Made by a program: the position numbers and the translations under genes
Shown here: positions 21,353 through 32,340 of the stretch, one piece after another
How positions within the stretch are numbered: the stretch's first letter is position 1
Layout of the letters: the number at the start of each line of letters is the position of its first letter
Assembly (NCBI GenBank): GCA_022410635.1
Contig: JAJVDF010000279.1
Location: 685,633 to 749,632, forward strand
From: Tretioscincus oriximinensis
Taxonomy: Eukaryota > Chordata > Lepidosauria > Squamata > Gymnophthalmidae
DNA: 64,000 nt
Reading direction: 5' to 3'
The notes under the pieces: generated by a model
The model's input: only the letters and a program-made list of their open reading frames with translations
What the model was told of the DNA's origin: nothing
Database searches by the model: none

Positions 21353-22289
21353 CTTCCATTTCTTTCTGTCGCGGTATTTCACTGAAGATGCTATTCCATT
21401 GAAGTTGGTACTTCACAAAGGTAGGAGCAAAGAGATATTCCCTTTCTTCAATCGCAAGGTACCATGATTAAAATATTGTAATTGACTTTTCAACGCTGAG
21501 ACTATCCTACAGTTCTTTTAACTTTGGCTTCTAGTTTCTGTTTTGCCCTCAGATACTGTTGTGACTTCGACGTGAGTGATTCTTGGGCTGTCTGACCATG
21601 ATTGTAACACAGAGTTTTAGGGAATGGACTTGGAAGGATTTCCGAGACACTTCCAACTCTATCAGTACGTAGAGCTTCTGTTTGCTCTTCGTGGCTCTTT
21701 TACAGTTGCTGCATTATGTGTCTGCCAGCAGTTATCTGGGCTGCCTGCCGTAGCCTGTTCTGAGACGTCCAATTATAGAGTGGGACAAAAGTGCAGATAG
21801 ACAGACTGTAATAGTGAGTGTGTGTGTGCGCGCCCGTGTGTGCGCATGCACATGCCTGTATAGTTGTTTCCAATCTAAATTCAAATGCCACCCAGGTATG
21901 GCATTTCCATGCCAAAAATACATATCCCTCACTTCAAAGGTATAATTTCCATTTTATCACTTAAAGGGATCAGCACCNGGGTTGCTCTATCAAAACAGCA
22001 TGTTTCACCAAAGGACCTTTGATAATGAGAAGGGCAGGAACAAGGAGATGCTTCCTGTCTTCCGTCACAAGATACCTGTACAGTTGTTACTGCTAATAAG
22101 CAGGTTCCTAGACAGATACATAATTGAAAGCCAGAATTCACACAGTACTTGCAGGAGCTGCTTATTAAGCCAAGGTGAACCATAAACAATAAACACTAGC
22201 TTCTAAAATCAATTGTAGGGTGGGTGGGTTGGAAGGAGAGATGATTTAATTTAAATATGTTTAAGAATTAGTACATTTTATCTTCATGG
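21353..22289. other. Unclassified; TG/CG dinucleotide run
   Basis: 21812-21853 is alternating purine-pyrimidine (TGTGTGTGCGCGCCCGTGTG). No repeat family recognised elsewhere. Confidence 0.45.
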
Positions 22290-22900
22290 TGTTAACCTGC
22301 CCTGGGATCTTGTCAAGTATTTAGATCTTATGTAAAGACCCAAAATTAGCAGTGTTAGCAGCAGTCAAGACCCAGTAGTTTCTTCCTTTAGCAAAAAGTC
22401 CACCAAAAAGGTAAGTAAGGAACAAAACTTTTATTTACAGCTATTTACAAGATTTGAGCAACAAAATAGTCCAGGCTCAGAAAATAGCTCTCAAAGAAAA
22501 ATAGGGTTTTCAGCCCAAGAACCCAGGGCAAAAACGTCTTCTTCTTTCTCTCTACAATCTTACATCACACTATACCACACTACACCAGATTACATGACTA
22601 ACAATTACATTTTAAAGGTCAAAGATAAGACANCTGCCACCTGGTGTTTCTACAATTGCTCTGTAATTAAGCAATTTTATTTTAATATTCCAACTTAAGT
22701 CTTTTTTTACTTAGTCCAACAGATCTGCTTTTCAGTGATGTGAAATAGTAGTCTGTCTGTCTGTCTGCCTGCCTGCNAGTCAGTCAGATTCCTGGGCTAG
22801 GGAAATCCTCTAGTTCCCTGGTCACCAAACCCAGTGCCTTTTTGCTTCATAGTGAGTTTTTAGCTTCATCCCAGCATGCACCAGGAATATGCATATTAGA
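22290..22900 (-). mobile_element. Candidate antisense LTR-like sequence
   Basis: AACAAAACTTTTATTTACAG and flanking sequence look like an LTR polyadenylation region read in reverse. Ends, PBS and duplication are not seen, so this is tentative. Includes a short CTGT run at 22750. Confidence 0.3.
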
Positions 22901-22914
22901 TAGATGCATCCATT

Positions 22915-23110
22915 CATTCAACCTTATACCCCATCCTATAACCCGAAGATCTCAGGGCAGCCAACTATAAAAGCAAAAATACAAAATGGACATTTTAAAG
23001 CCGTATCTGAAGGTGGGAAGGTAAATGGCATTTTTTTAACCAAAGGCCAGGTTAAAGAGGTGTGTCTTTAAGAATCTTCTAAAAGAATACAAAGGCGGTG
23101 GTTCCCCCAA
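22915..23110 (-). mobile_element. L2 LINE 3' part, antisense
   Basis: ACCTTATACCCCATCCTATA, ACCCGAAGATCTCAGGGCAG, then GGCCAGGTTAAAGAGGTGTG: reverse of the L2 C-terminal coding end and tail. Confidence 0.75.
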
Positions 23111-23431
23111 CTCAACCTGATTTAAGATGCCTTTTCTGTACAAGTAATTTTTATATCTATTGCTGCATCTATGCACAGCATAGATACTTATGCCATTCCA
23201 TCTGAAAACATTTTAGGAGTTAAAACATATTATTTCAAAACTCACTGCTGGGTTATTTCCTAACTGTGCACATTAGCATCCAAATGACTTCAATTAGTGG
23301 AGTACAGGAAACAAAGCATGCCACTGAAGAAAAGCTTAGTTCAGGTCAAAGTATGTTTGGCAAAAGAACGAAAAAACAAAGGAGAGAAGGATTGGAGACC
23401 TCTGTGAATTATGCTGCCTATTATAAAAGAT

Positions 23432-23672
23432 TTATAGCTTTAAGACAGGATTAGACAAGTTCATGGACACCAAGGGTATAAATAGCTACTAGGGTGGATC
23501 ATTTGATGCTGCCTCTGAGATGGAGCAACAGGCAGTACTCCTGAAATACTATCTGCATATTTTGCCTTCTTCTGTTCAGACTGCCCAGGTACAGTTGGTG
23601 GGCCACTGTGTGAGACAGAATGCTGGACTCGATGGGTTCTGGCCCCATTCAGCTGGGCTCCTCTTAGGTTCT
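23432..23672 (+). mobile_element. CR1 LINE 3' end, sense, older subfamily
   Basis: AAGACAGGATTAGACAAGTT, GGGTGGATCATTTGATGCTG, GAATGCTGGACTCGATGGGT, ending CTCCTCTTAGGTTCT. Confidence 0.85.
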
Positions 23673-23777
23673 CTCGAAGACTAATACCATCAACTTGAAA
23701 TATCTTGAAACTAGTTGGTTTAGGACCAAAGGGGTGACCACAACAGTAGACTTGATGCCAAGGGATGAGCTGGGCTG

Positions 23778-24146
23778 AACGATGAGTCCTTCCAGGAAAG
23801 TGTTTTTTCACTCAGAGAGTCATCGGCCTGTGGAATTTACTTCCTGAAGAGGTAGTGGTAGCTAACAGCTTGGATAGTTTCAAGACAGGACTAGACAGGT
23901 TTATGGACACTAAGGGTATAAATGGATACTAAGATAGTTGTCTGGATGTCGCCTCCGGGATGGAGCAACAGGCAGGACTCTTGAAATACCATTTGCAGGG
24001 AGTCATGAACAGGAGCATATTTTGCTTTCCTCTGTTTGGACTGCCCAGGTGCAACTTGTGGGCCTCTGTGTGACACAGAATGCTGGACTTGATGGGCTGT
24101 AGCCTGATCCACTATGGCTCTTCTTATGTTCTTATGTTCTTATGTC
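23778..24146 (+). mobile_element. CR1 LINE 3' end, sense, young
   Basis: TTTTTTCACTCAGAGAGTCA to TTCTTATGTTCTTATGTTCT. Same subfamily as 13573 (opposite strand) and 45259, with about three tail repeats. Lies about 100 bases after an older CR1 in the same orientation. Confidence 0.92.
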
Positions 24147-24387
24147 TAAGCTGTGTCAGTTGTATAGGATGATTGCTGTGGTGGATGGAGGTTTGGTATA
24201 CAAGAGCAAAAGGCACAACTGTTGAACTATCTTATGGCAGCATAGTTTAGAAACTATTGGTGCTCTCCACTTTTTAAATTAATTCTTTTTAAATTTTCTG
24301 GTTCACAACAAGTGTAGGTTTGAGGGTTGGAGATGGAGGGAGAGAGTGGGCAGAGAGATGCGGCCTGCATTACCGTAACACAGCAAC

Positions 24388-24548
24388 AGTCGCCCCTGGG
24401 CAGTCTGAGGCAGTAGAAGGCAAAATCTTCTATTTGATTCTCTGCAAGTGGCATTTCAGGAACCCTGCCTGTTGCTCCACGAGACAGATGGAGTAGACCA
24501 AATGGGCTGCGGGGTTATTGAAGAGAACCTTTCTCATGTACTTATGTT
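24388..24548. mobile_element. CR1 mosaic fragment
   Basis: 24388-24478 reads as antisense CR1 (GCCCCTGGGCAGTCTGAGGC, TGCAAGTGGCATTTCAGGAA); 24480-24548 then reads as sense (GGAGTAGACCAAATGGGCTG, CTCATGTACTTATGTTGTTA). Either a 5'-inverted insertion or two fragments. Confidence 0.55.
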
Positions 24549-25394
24549 GTTATTTCCAACAACCTCTTTGCTACACATAGTCCGTCTGTAAAGAGTAGTT
24601 CCCTAGCATCCAAAGAAGTATCACTTTCCATTTTCTTGTTATTCTCTGAAGTGCTATGAGACCCCCTTGATAAATTTTCATCACAACAGTGTATGTAAGG
24701 GAAGCTACTAGTACACTTAATCATTTGGTGTGGTAAACTGGCCAGTACAATCACCCTTGATGTGGCTGGGATGGAAATATGAGCTAAGGTCCTTTCTACA
24801 CTTAACATATTTCTGGATTATATGTTATCTGTCAATGGAGATTTTCCAACTAGTGGGGTCTTGCGTAGAGCTTACAAAAATCTGCACCAGCATACAGACA
24901 GCAGTTCTTATTCCAGAATATAATCCAGAATATGATACAATGCAAAAAGTTACAAACATTTAACAGCAGATTCAGAATCCAAAGAGAATACCTATTTTGT
25001 GGAACGTCACAGCAGAATTCAGATTAATCTAAGTAAATAGTTAAGAAAATGAACCAGAGGCTGGTTTCTCGCAACAATTTCAACTGCTGGTTTAAAATAT
25101 ATTGCAGCTGAAGCAATCATGCTTCCTGGCCAGTTCTGAACCCTCAGGCTTCATTCGAACCACATTTGACGCTGGTAATCATGGCTGCTGGGAGATGATT
25201 TAGTGATTTGTTAACTAATTAAATGATCTACAAGTAGCATCTGTTTTGGGGTCTTTCTACCAGCTGGTCCATAAAGGGATTGAAATTTTTGAATTATGAC
25301 AAAATGGATAAAGCAGAGAAAGTTAATTTTAGGCTTCCATTTCTGTTTGGAGCTTTGCTGTATAATTTCTGTAATTCCTGGAATAACATTTGCA
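24549..25394. other. Unclassified; fragment of repeat P
   Basis: 24788-24932 (GGTCCTTTCTACACTTAACA; AATCTGCACCAGCATACAGA) is a diverged repeat P copy. Remaining sequence unrecognised. Confidence 0.4.
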
Positions 25395-25562
25395 GGGAGT
25401 CAAGAATAACAGCGAGGTCAGTCGTTCAAGTCCCGTGTGTATGCCTTGGAGAAGGGTCGGTGCCCTCTACTGGCTTTAGCTTCAGGCAACCTAGCTGTTC
25501 AAAAGTGAGCAATCACAAAGTAGGTAAGAAAATAGCTCGTAAGCAGCTTTGAGTCTCTTTGG
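25395..25562 (+). mobile_element. tRNA-derived SINE, sense, degraded
   Basis: AGGTCAGTCGTTCAAGTCCC, CTCTACTGGCTTTAGCTTCA, tail CGTAAGCAGCTTTGAGTCTC. Head mostly lost. Preceded by a short CR1-like phrase (CATTTGCAGGGAGTCAAGAA). Confidence 0.65.
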
Positions 25563-25609
25563 GCAAGAAATCCCTGTTATTGTTATCATCGTCCTCATTC
25601 TCTTCCTCT

Positions 25610-25690
25610 TCCTCCTTGAGACTGCCCTGACACAGTTGGTGAGCCACTCCTCTTATGTGGAGGTGAGGACTCCTCTTATGTTCTTATAAT
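25610..25690 (+). mobile_element. CR1 3' tail fragment, sense
   Basis: GAGACTGCCCTGACACAGTT, then ACTCCTCTTATGTTCTTATA. Confidence 0.6.
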
Positions 25691-26224
25691 TCCCCTCTCC
25701 CTCAAAACATTACCATACAATTTCAATTTTCTAAGTATTTTTACATTTACCTGCCCTCTTTACCTTCCTGGCATCAGGAAGGCAGTGAAGACAGTAGACA
25801 TTTGAACAAGATTCATACCTTGTTTAGATACCATGCTGGAGGTGTTCAAACCAGGCAGGTCCAGACGTGCCCCCTCACTGGANGAAGACATGCATATACG
25901 CTGCACAAATAGTAGCGGTGTGGGTCTGTCTGGCCAGGTACCTATAGAACAATGCAGTCACACATTGCTTCAAGCCCTTGCTGCTCTAGAACAGATGTGG
26001 AGCACTTTAAAGTGCTCCATCATTAGAATGTGATTAGAGCAGTTAAGAAGCAGGGTGGGATGCTTAGGGACAAAGCAAGCAATCCATACTGCAATTGTCT
26101 GTTCTGACGGATTATTTAATATGTCCCCAAATTAAAATACGAAAAGACCTCCCCGTCAACAAAAAATGACAGTGGATGTTCTGGATTTTTTCCCATCCCT
26201 ATTGATAAGATAGGTCCAAAGCAA
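25691..26224. other. Unclassified sequence
   Basis: Nothing recognised. Confidence 0.4.
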
Positions 26225-26545
26225 CCTGAAAGCAAAATTCAGATGAGACGGAAGGGCTGTGTGTCACAGTATCCTGAGTCTGTGAAGTAGGGAGGCACCC
26301 TGTCCTTGATGGGGTTGAACTGACCTTTAAGGGACAGGTGTGAAATCTGGGAGTGCTTTTGCATCCTACACTGACACTTGAAGATCAGGTGGAGGCAGTG
26401 GCCAGGAGTGCCTATTTCTAATTATGTCTGGTTCACCATTTATGGCCACTACTGGACAGGGACAATCTGGTCCCACTAATTCACACTCTGGTAACTTCCA
26501 GATTAGAATATAGTAATGCCCTCTATATGGGGCTGCCCTTGAAAA
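26225..26545 (+). mobile_element. L2 LINE ORF remnant, left part
   Basis: Follows the L2 polyprotein between RT and C-terminus at DNA level: CACCCTGTCCTTGATGGGGT, GACACTTGAAGATCAGGTGG, AGATTAGAATATAGTAATGC, TATATGGGGCTGCCCTTGAA. Many stops. The same element resumes at 27063 after a CR1 insertion. Confidence 0.8.
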
Positions 26546-26552
26546 TGGTTCA

Positions 26553-27061
26553 TCAGAACTTAAGAAGAGCCATACTGAATCAGGCCAGAGCCCATCTAGT
26601 CCAGTGTTATGTGCCACATAGAGGCCCATCAGATACACATGGGCAGTTTGAACAGAGGAAAGCAAAATATCCACCTGTTCATGACTCCCTGCAAATGGTA
26701 TTTCAGGAGTCCTGCCTGTTGCTCCATCCTAGTACCCATTTATACCCTTGGTGTCCATGAACCTGTCTAGTCCTGTCTTGAAACTATCCAAGCTGTTAGC
26801 TACCACTACTTCTTCAGGAAGTAAAATTCCACAGGCTAATGACCCTCTGGGTGAAAAAACACTTTCCTTTGTCTGTTCTCACTTTTCTGCCCATCATTTT
26901 CAAAGAGTGCGCCCTCCGGTCCTAGTGTTGTTTTCTCTCTATTTTTTCTCTGTTCACCCTATCCATCCCATGAATGATTTTGTACACTTCAATCAGATCA
27001 CCTCTCAAACGTTGCCTTTTGAGACTGAAGAGGCCCAGATGTTGCAGCCTGACTTCATAAG
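26553..27061 (-). mobile_element. CR1 LINE, antisense, inserted in L2
   Basis: Starts TTAAGAAGAGCCATACTGAA and runs through the 3' UTR into ORF2 (AAACGTTGCCTTTTGAGACT, TGACTTCATAAGGGAG). Its right limit coincides with the point where L2 coding sequence restarts. Confidence 0.88.
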
Positions 27062-27062
27062 G

Positions 27063-27535
27063 GAGGCTTATGCAGACACAGCCTCTAGACACACATCACA
27101 CTGGTTTTGAAAAAGCTGCATTGGCTACCGATTTGCTACCAAGACCAATTCAATTAACCTGTAAGGCCCNGAATAACTTAGGCCCCAAAAATCTAAAGGA
27201 AGGTCTTCAGCCCTTTCGACCTACCTGTGCCTTAAGATCTGCAGAGGAGACCCTTATGGTTATGCCATCACGTTCAACAGCAAAGAGAAAGGGAATCCAG
27301 GACAGGGCCTTTTCCATGGCAGCCCTAAACTGTGGAATCGTCTCCCCATTGTGACAATCACCATCTCTTTATGGATTGCACTTCTTTAACCTGGCCTTTA
27401 ACTGGAAAAGCAGCTCTCCCTTCCCTACTTTCAGGCACGGTTGTTTTAATATGTTAATTCTGCTTTTATAATTAACCACCCTGAGACCTTCGGGTATGGG
27501 GCAATATAGAAATGTAAATAAATGAATGAAAAAAG
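27063..27535 (+). mobile_element. L2 LINE ORF end and 3' tail, right part
   Basis: ACTGGTTTTGAAAAAGCTGC, TTGGCTACCGATTTGCTACC correspond to the HWLP segment of L2; then TCTGCAGAGGAGACCCTTAT, GTGGAATCGTCTCCCC, and the tail CACCCTGAGACCTTCGGGTA, AAATGTAAATAAATGAATGA. Completes the copy begun at 26225. Confidence 0.85.
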
Positions 27536-28105
27536 TGTGAATCTCTTGGCTGAGCCGAAATGTTGGCTTATACATTCTTACTGCATTAGTTCATTCTTCG
27601 TGTAAGAGATACATCATAGATCATACTGCAGGCAAGGCAGGTTTTCCTTGAATGGCCAAGTTCCAAGGCAAAGCATTATACGGATGAAAACATCTGGGAC
27701 AAATTCTGGGTCCCCTCCCTTATCTCGTTGTTGTTTCTCTGTCCAATTTTTGCAATTAACGACAGGGTCAAAATAGCGAGGCCTGTCTTGAAGAAGCCGC
27801 TACCTGTGCTTGCTAATGCCGAATCGAGTTTATGTCTAACAAACTAGGTCAAATGCACAAACAGCATTTAAATAATGAGAACCATCGGATTTATTCTGCT
27901 TCACGAATTTTGCAGAACTCCCTGCTTACAGGATTTAAATTTTTAACTACTAGCCATTGGAGACACCCTAGAGACCATCAGCAAAGGGCAAATTTCAGCA
28001 GTTTGATGAAAAGGGTAAAGGAGCAAAGGCAACGAAGAGAGAAATGAAGAGCAAGGAAAAAAACTTATTTCCTTTTAAAAAAAATATAATGGAGATATAA
28101 GCGAG
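27536..28105. other. Unclassified sequence
   Basis: Nothing recognised. Confidence 0.4.
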
Positions 28106-28276
28106 AAGAAGAATCTAGTTTTTATACCACACAATTCTCATCTGAAGGGACTCAGAATGGTTTACAACGTTAGTTTTCACCCATTAATCTAACTGCAAAG
28201 TGCTTTCACAAAGTGCTTTTGAATAGCTGGGTTGTCTCAAATTGAGCCCGGTGAGCTGGGGCTCACCTCTCTCCAC
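28106..28276 (-). mobile_element. tRNA-derived SINE, antisense, truncated
   Basis: GAGAAGAAGAATCTAGTTTT, ACACAATTCTCATCTGAAGG, then body with ATAGCTGGGTTGTCTC. The head is cut off where a hAT MITE begins. Confidence 0.75.
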
Positions 28277-28423
28277 TAGGCTGACCAGATGACCCCTTTT
28301 TTGGGGTGCGTGGAAACTCGGTTTTGGGGTGCCTCCCAGTTTTTGCTGAGGAAATTGTTTTCAAAAAAAGTTTTTTTAAAAAAAGTTTTTTAATTTGTTT
28401 TTCCTCAGCAAAATCCGGGAAGC
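28277..28423. mobile_element. hAT-type MITE, one end lost
   Basis: TAGGCTGACCAGATGACCCC start, then GTTTTGGGGTGCCTCCCAGT, TTGCTGAGGAAA and the mirrored TTTCCTCAGCAAAATCCGGG. The right terminus is missing, so it was truncated after insertion. Confidence 0.85.
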
Positions 28424-28899
28424 AGGGCTTTAAGAATGGACCTCTGGATTGAGAGATCATCTCCTAATCTCTGTTCCATTCGTGGCTTGTAATGGAATAG
28501 GCTTCTATTATTTTAAGAGTCCCTCAAATTAGTATATATATATTTGTGTGGGGATGGCGGTGGCAAGAACATATTATTCTTAAGCTATGCCTTGTCCCTT
28601 AGTATCCTGGAGACAAAGCAACTTCTATGTTTCTATAAGATATAACAGCATGTTGTGCTTGGCAAAGATCATTGTCTTAGTGAGGTGTCCTGGCTGAATT
28701 TTCTGAGCAACCATGAAATTCAGAATTGATGCCCTTGTATGACTAGTCTTCACCCCTAAAAGACTGGTTAAACAAAACAACAACAACAAATTCTTCAGAA
28801 CTGGAAATGATTTAAAAACAACATGTGTGACCAGGGCATAAAGGGCTGGTATGGCTCGTAGGCCTTTTCTTTTAAATCTTCAGTTCATCTTCAATTTTG
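28424..28899. other. Unclassified sequence
   Basis: Nothing recognised. Confidence 0.4.
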
Positions 28900-29048
28900 A
28901 AGACCTGCCCGTGCATTAGGATCTCAAGAAGATGGTCTTCTGGTAGTTCCTCCTCTTGCAGAGATGCAAGGGCTATGGGGCATGTAGGAGGGCTTTCTCT
29001 GTGATGGCTCCCACACTCTGGAACAGCCTCCCTCTAGAAGCTTGCCAG
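28900..29048 (+). mobile_element. L2 LINE ORF remnant
   Basis: GCATTAGGATCTCAAGAAGA, GGGCTTTCTCTGTGATGGCT, CACACTCTGGAACAGCCTCC: same region as 27230-27350. Ends where an LTR-like sequence starts. Confidence 0.7.
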
Positions 29049-29295
29049 GNGCCTACATTGCAATTCCTCAGCATTCTCTGCTAGCCAAGAGCCAATGAGT
29101 ATTTTACAATTTACATATTCAAGGTCAGGAGGGAGCTTTCTTTCAGACTTTACAAAATGGAGGCTGCTAAATTGCATGATATGCAACGGCTGTTTACTCC
29201 ACAGTAAAGACCTTTAGAGCANGTGGAATGATAGACATGCGTGGTTCTGTGGGTCAGACAGAAGGTAAAATTGCCTCCAAAGCCCAGAAAATAGA
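29049..29295 (+). mobile_element. LTR-like repeat, sense (pair with 48262)
   Basis: Matches the reverse complement of 48262-48545: CATTCTCTGCTAGCCAAGAG, CAATGAGTATTTTACAATTT, AAAATGGAGGCTGCTAAATT, then AGACAGAAGGTAAAATTGCC. In the other copy the equivalent site has AATAAAGAACTTTGGAGC, a polyadenylation-type signal, which suggests U3-R-U5. No coding sequence follows. Confidence 0.5.
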
Positions 29296-29327
29296 ATGTG
29301 GGGATCAGGCCAAAGCGTGATCTTGGA

Positions 29328-29330
29328 CTT

Positions 29331-29362
<32 letters not shown>

Positions 29363-29716
29363 GGAAGAAGAGGAAGAAGAGGAAGAAGAGGAAGAAGAGG
29401 AAGAAGAGGAAGAAGAGGAAGAAGAGGAAGAGGAAGTTGGTTCTTATACCCCGCTTTTCTCATCTTTCAAAGGGACTCAAAGTGCTTACAAGGATATATT
29501 TTGCCCGAAGGCTGACATTCTATCTTCCCCACCAGGCTATGGTGGTTCCCATGTATCTACTTGCAGTCAGTTGCAATTTCTTGCAATTCTTGCTTTCGAA
29601 TAGCTGGGTTGGCTAGAGCTACAGGCTAGTGGAAGGCGCCCAACCCTCCCCACGTCCTACACAGGGCTTCGAAACCCCATCGCCCAGGTGAGAGACGGAT
29701 TCCTTAGCTCACTGAG
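29328..29716 (-). mobile_element. tRNA-derived SINE, antisense, with 100-bp GAAGAAGAG tail
   Basis: About 100 bases of GAAGAAGAG 9-mer repeat, then TTCTTATACCCCGCTTTTCT, body with GCAATTTCTTGCAATTC, B-box region ACAGGGCTTCGAAACCCCAT, A-box end CTTAGCTCACTGAG. The poly-Glu and Lys/Arg frames are the tail. Confidence 0.93.
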
Positions 29717-29761
29717 GTGAGCTAGGAAAGGTCAAAGCCTCCCATATGTAATCCACACTAA

Positions 29762-29885
29762 GGTTGGAGTCACACACATATTTTTAATCTTAAGTCCTGA
29801 AGAAATGAACTAAACTGGAGGAGGGGCGTTTTGTTTTATTTAGTTCAGTTCCTTAGGGGTTAAAAATATGTGTATGACACCAGCC
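29762..29885. mobile_element. Palindromic MITE Q
   Basis: Left GGTTGGAGTCACACACATAT and right, inverted, GGCTGGTGTCATACACATAT; arms of about 55 bases also pair TTTTTAA and AACTAAA. Tiny centre. Superfamily not assigned. Compare 62779. Confidence 0.75.
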
Positions 29886-30504
29886 AAACATGCAGGCCGT
29901 CTCTAATTTATTTTCTATCATGAGTCAATCAACTTTGGTCTTAGTTCTGTCCTAGGAAGAAAGGTGCCATATATGCCATTTTACAAAACGCATTCTTGAG
30001 CTTTCCTGCTTGTGGATGAGGTTTTTGTCTATTCTGGATGTTATCGAGACTAAGCCTCTAATTACGATGCTTGAAAGAAAGTTAAACAAAATACTCAAGG
30101 GACATTATTTGCCAAGTGAGGAAGAGGTGACGGGTTGCTGCTTAAATGAGTTTTAAAAATTCATGAAGTTCAAAGGCAATGAGCGGTAGCTTGCAAATCA
30201 AGATTATGGGCCCTTCTGNCCTCACCTTTTCATGGTTCAAACAGTAGATCTGGACCAGTGTGGTTCAGGCTATGGAAAGGCAGGATCTGGAACAGACCAT
30301 CATCCCCAGNATCCAAATATTTTTCTCACCAACGGTTTCTAGCCTTGAAATCTGATCAGAAGATGGAGGCTTGTCTACTGCTCATCTTCATGTTCTAGAC
30401 TAGGACATAATTCTCCTCCAAAAGACCCAATGTCAAGGTTGACCTTGGGTTAGTCACAGTTTCATAGTAGCTTTCTCAACCCCACCTAGTTCACCAAGAT
30501 TTCA
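29886..30504. other. Unclassified; trace of MIR-like SINE
   Basis: 30436-30500 has GACCTTGGGTTAGTCACAGT, a weak MIR-type CORE phrase. Otherwise unrecognised. Confidence 0.4.
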
Positions 30505-31302
30505 GAAGTACAAGACTCCAGGGTTCAGTACTGGGATCTATGCTTTTTAATATATTCATAAATGATCTGGATGCCAAGGAAAATAGTGAGAGAGCCAAGT
30601 TTACTTATGACAGTAGTAAAAACGGAAAGTGATTGTAAACAGTTCCAGAGATAGCTCTTGAAACTAGGTGAGTGGGCAAAGAAGCGGTAAATGGAATTCA
30701 ACTTACAAGTGAAAAGTCATGCACATTGGGGCAAAGAACCCCAATTACTCCTATCAACTGATGGGAACCAAACTTTCTGTGACCAAGCAGGAAAAGGATA
30801 ATGGGGTATTGGTGGACAGCTCAATGACGGTGTCAACCCAGTATGCAGCAGCAGTGAAAAAAAGCAATTAATTAGAAAAGGAATGAAAAACAAGTCAGCA
30901 AGTGACATTTTTCNTTTTCATAAATCGGTGCTGAGGCCACATTTGGAATACAGTGTACAATTCTGGTCAATTTAGGCCTCCTCAGCCCTGAAAGACAGCA
31001 TTTAAGAGGTGATCTGATTGAAGTGTACAAAATCATGCATGAGCTGAATAAAGAAAAAATATTTTCTCTATCCCACAACTCTAGGACCAGGGAGCGTTCC
31101 TTGAAACTGATGGGCAGAAGTTAGAACAGACAAGAGAAAGTATTTTTTTTCGCCCAGTGGGTCATTGCTCTGTGGAATTCACCTCCAGAAGAGATGGTGG
31201 TAGGTAGCAGCCTGGATAGCTTTAAGGCAGGATTAGACAGTGGCTACTAGGATGGGTCTCTTGATACTGCCTTGATGGAGCAACAGGCAGTATTCCTGAA
31301 AT
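30505..31302 (+). mobile_element. CR1 LINE, sense, older ~800-bp copy
   Basis: GGTTCAGTACTGGGATCTAT (RT region), AAATGATCTGGATGCC, GGGCAAAGAACCCCAATTAC, GAGGCCACATTTGGAATACA, GTGTACAAAATCATGCATGA, ending in CR1 3' UTR at CAGGCAGTATTCCTGAAAT. Frameshifted and missing part of ORF2. Its 3' end was hit by the next, opposite CR1. Confidence 0.85.
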
Positions 31303-31697
31303 AAACATAAGAACATAAGAAGAGCCATACTGGATCAGGCCACAGCCCATCAAGTCCAGCATTCTGTCTCACACAGAGGCCCGCCAGATGCACCTGGGCA
31401 GTCTGAACAGAGGAAAGCAAAATATGCACCTGTTCATGACTCCCTNCAAATGGTATTTCAGGAGTCCTGCCTGTTGTTCCATCCGGGAGGCAATATCCAG
31501 ACATCCATCCTAGTTTCCATTTATACCCTTGGTGTCCATAAACCTGTCTAGTCCTGTCTTGAAACTATCCAAGCTGTTAGCTACCACTACCTCTTCAGGA
31601 AGTAAATTCCACAGGCCGATGACCCCCCGGGTGAAAAAAAATACCTTTGTCTGTTCTCACTTTTCTACCCAACAGTTTTAAGGAGTGACCTCTGGTC

Positions 31698-32340
31698 TTA
31701 CGTTTGTGTGACAGAGAAAACATTTTTTCCTCTATTCACCCTGTCCATCCCATGCATGATTTTGTACACTTCAATCAGATCACCACTCAAACGTCGCCTT
31801 TCAAGGCTGAAGAGGTCCAGGCGTTGCAGTCTGACTTCATAAGGGAGATGCTCCAGACCCTTGATCATTTTTGTTGCCCTTTTCTGCACCTTCTCCAGTT
31901 CCAAAATATCCCTCTTNAGATGTGGTGACCAGAATTGAACACAGTATTCCAAATGTGGCCTCACCACAGATTTATAAAGAGGCAAAACAACATTTGCTGA
32001 CTTGTTTTCGATTCCTTTCCTAATTATCCCCAACATGGAATTTGCCTTTTTTGCTGCTGCTGCACACTGGGTTGACATTTTCATTGAATTGTCCACCAAC
32101 ACCCCAAGATCCTTTTCTTGCTCGGTCACAGAAAGCTTGGTTCCCATCTGGTGGTAGGAGTATTTTGGGTTCTTTGCCCCAATATGCATGACCTTGCACT
32201 TGCTTAAGTTGAAGTGCATTTGCCACTTTGATGCCCACTCACCCAATTTCAATANATCACTCTGGAGTGCCTTACAATCATTTTCAGTTTTCACTACCCT
32301 GAACAGTTTAGTGCCGTCAGCAAACTTGGCTACTTCACTA
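31698..32340 (-). pseudogene. CR1 ORF2 fragment: RT palm end and C-terminus
   Basis: Open frame reading SEVAKFADGTKLFRVV, then KLGEWASKWQMHFNLSKCKV, VTEQEKDLGVLVD and VVRPHLEYCVQFWSPH. The FADGTKL segment corresponds to the F/YADD catalytic box of the RT, with the second Asp replaced by Gly, so catalysis would be lost. The N-terminal end of the frame (MERGSFNF) comes from the foreign insertion. Confidence 0.85.

Noticed and set aside
21812..21853. Promoter or CpG island
   Set aside because: Only a short TG/CG alternation; no broader CpG enrichment or transcript signal.
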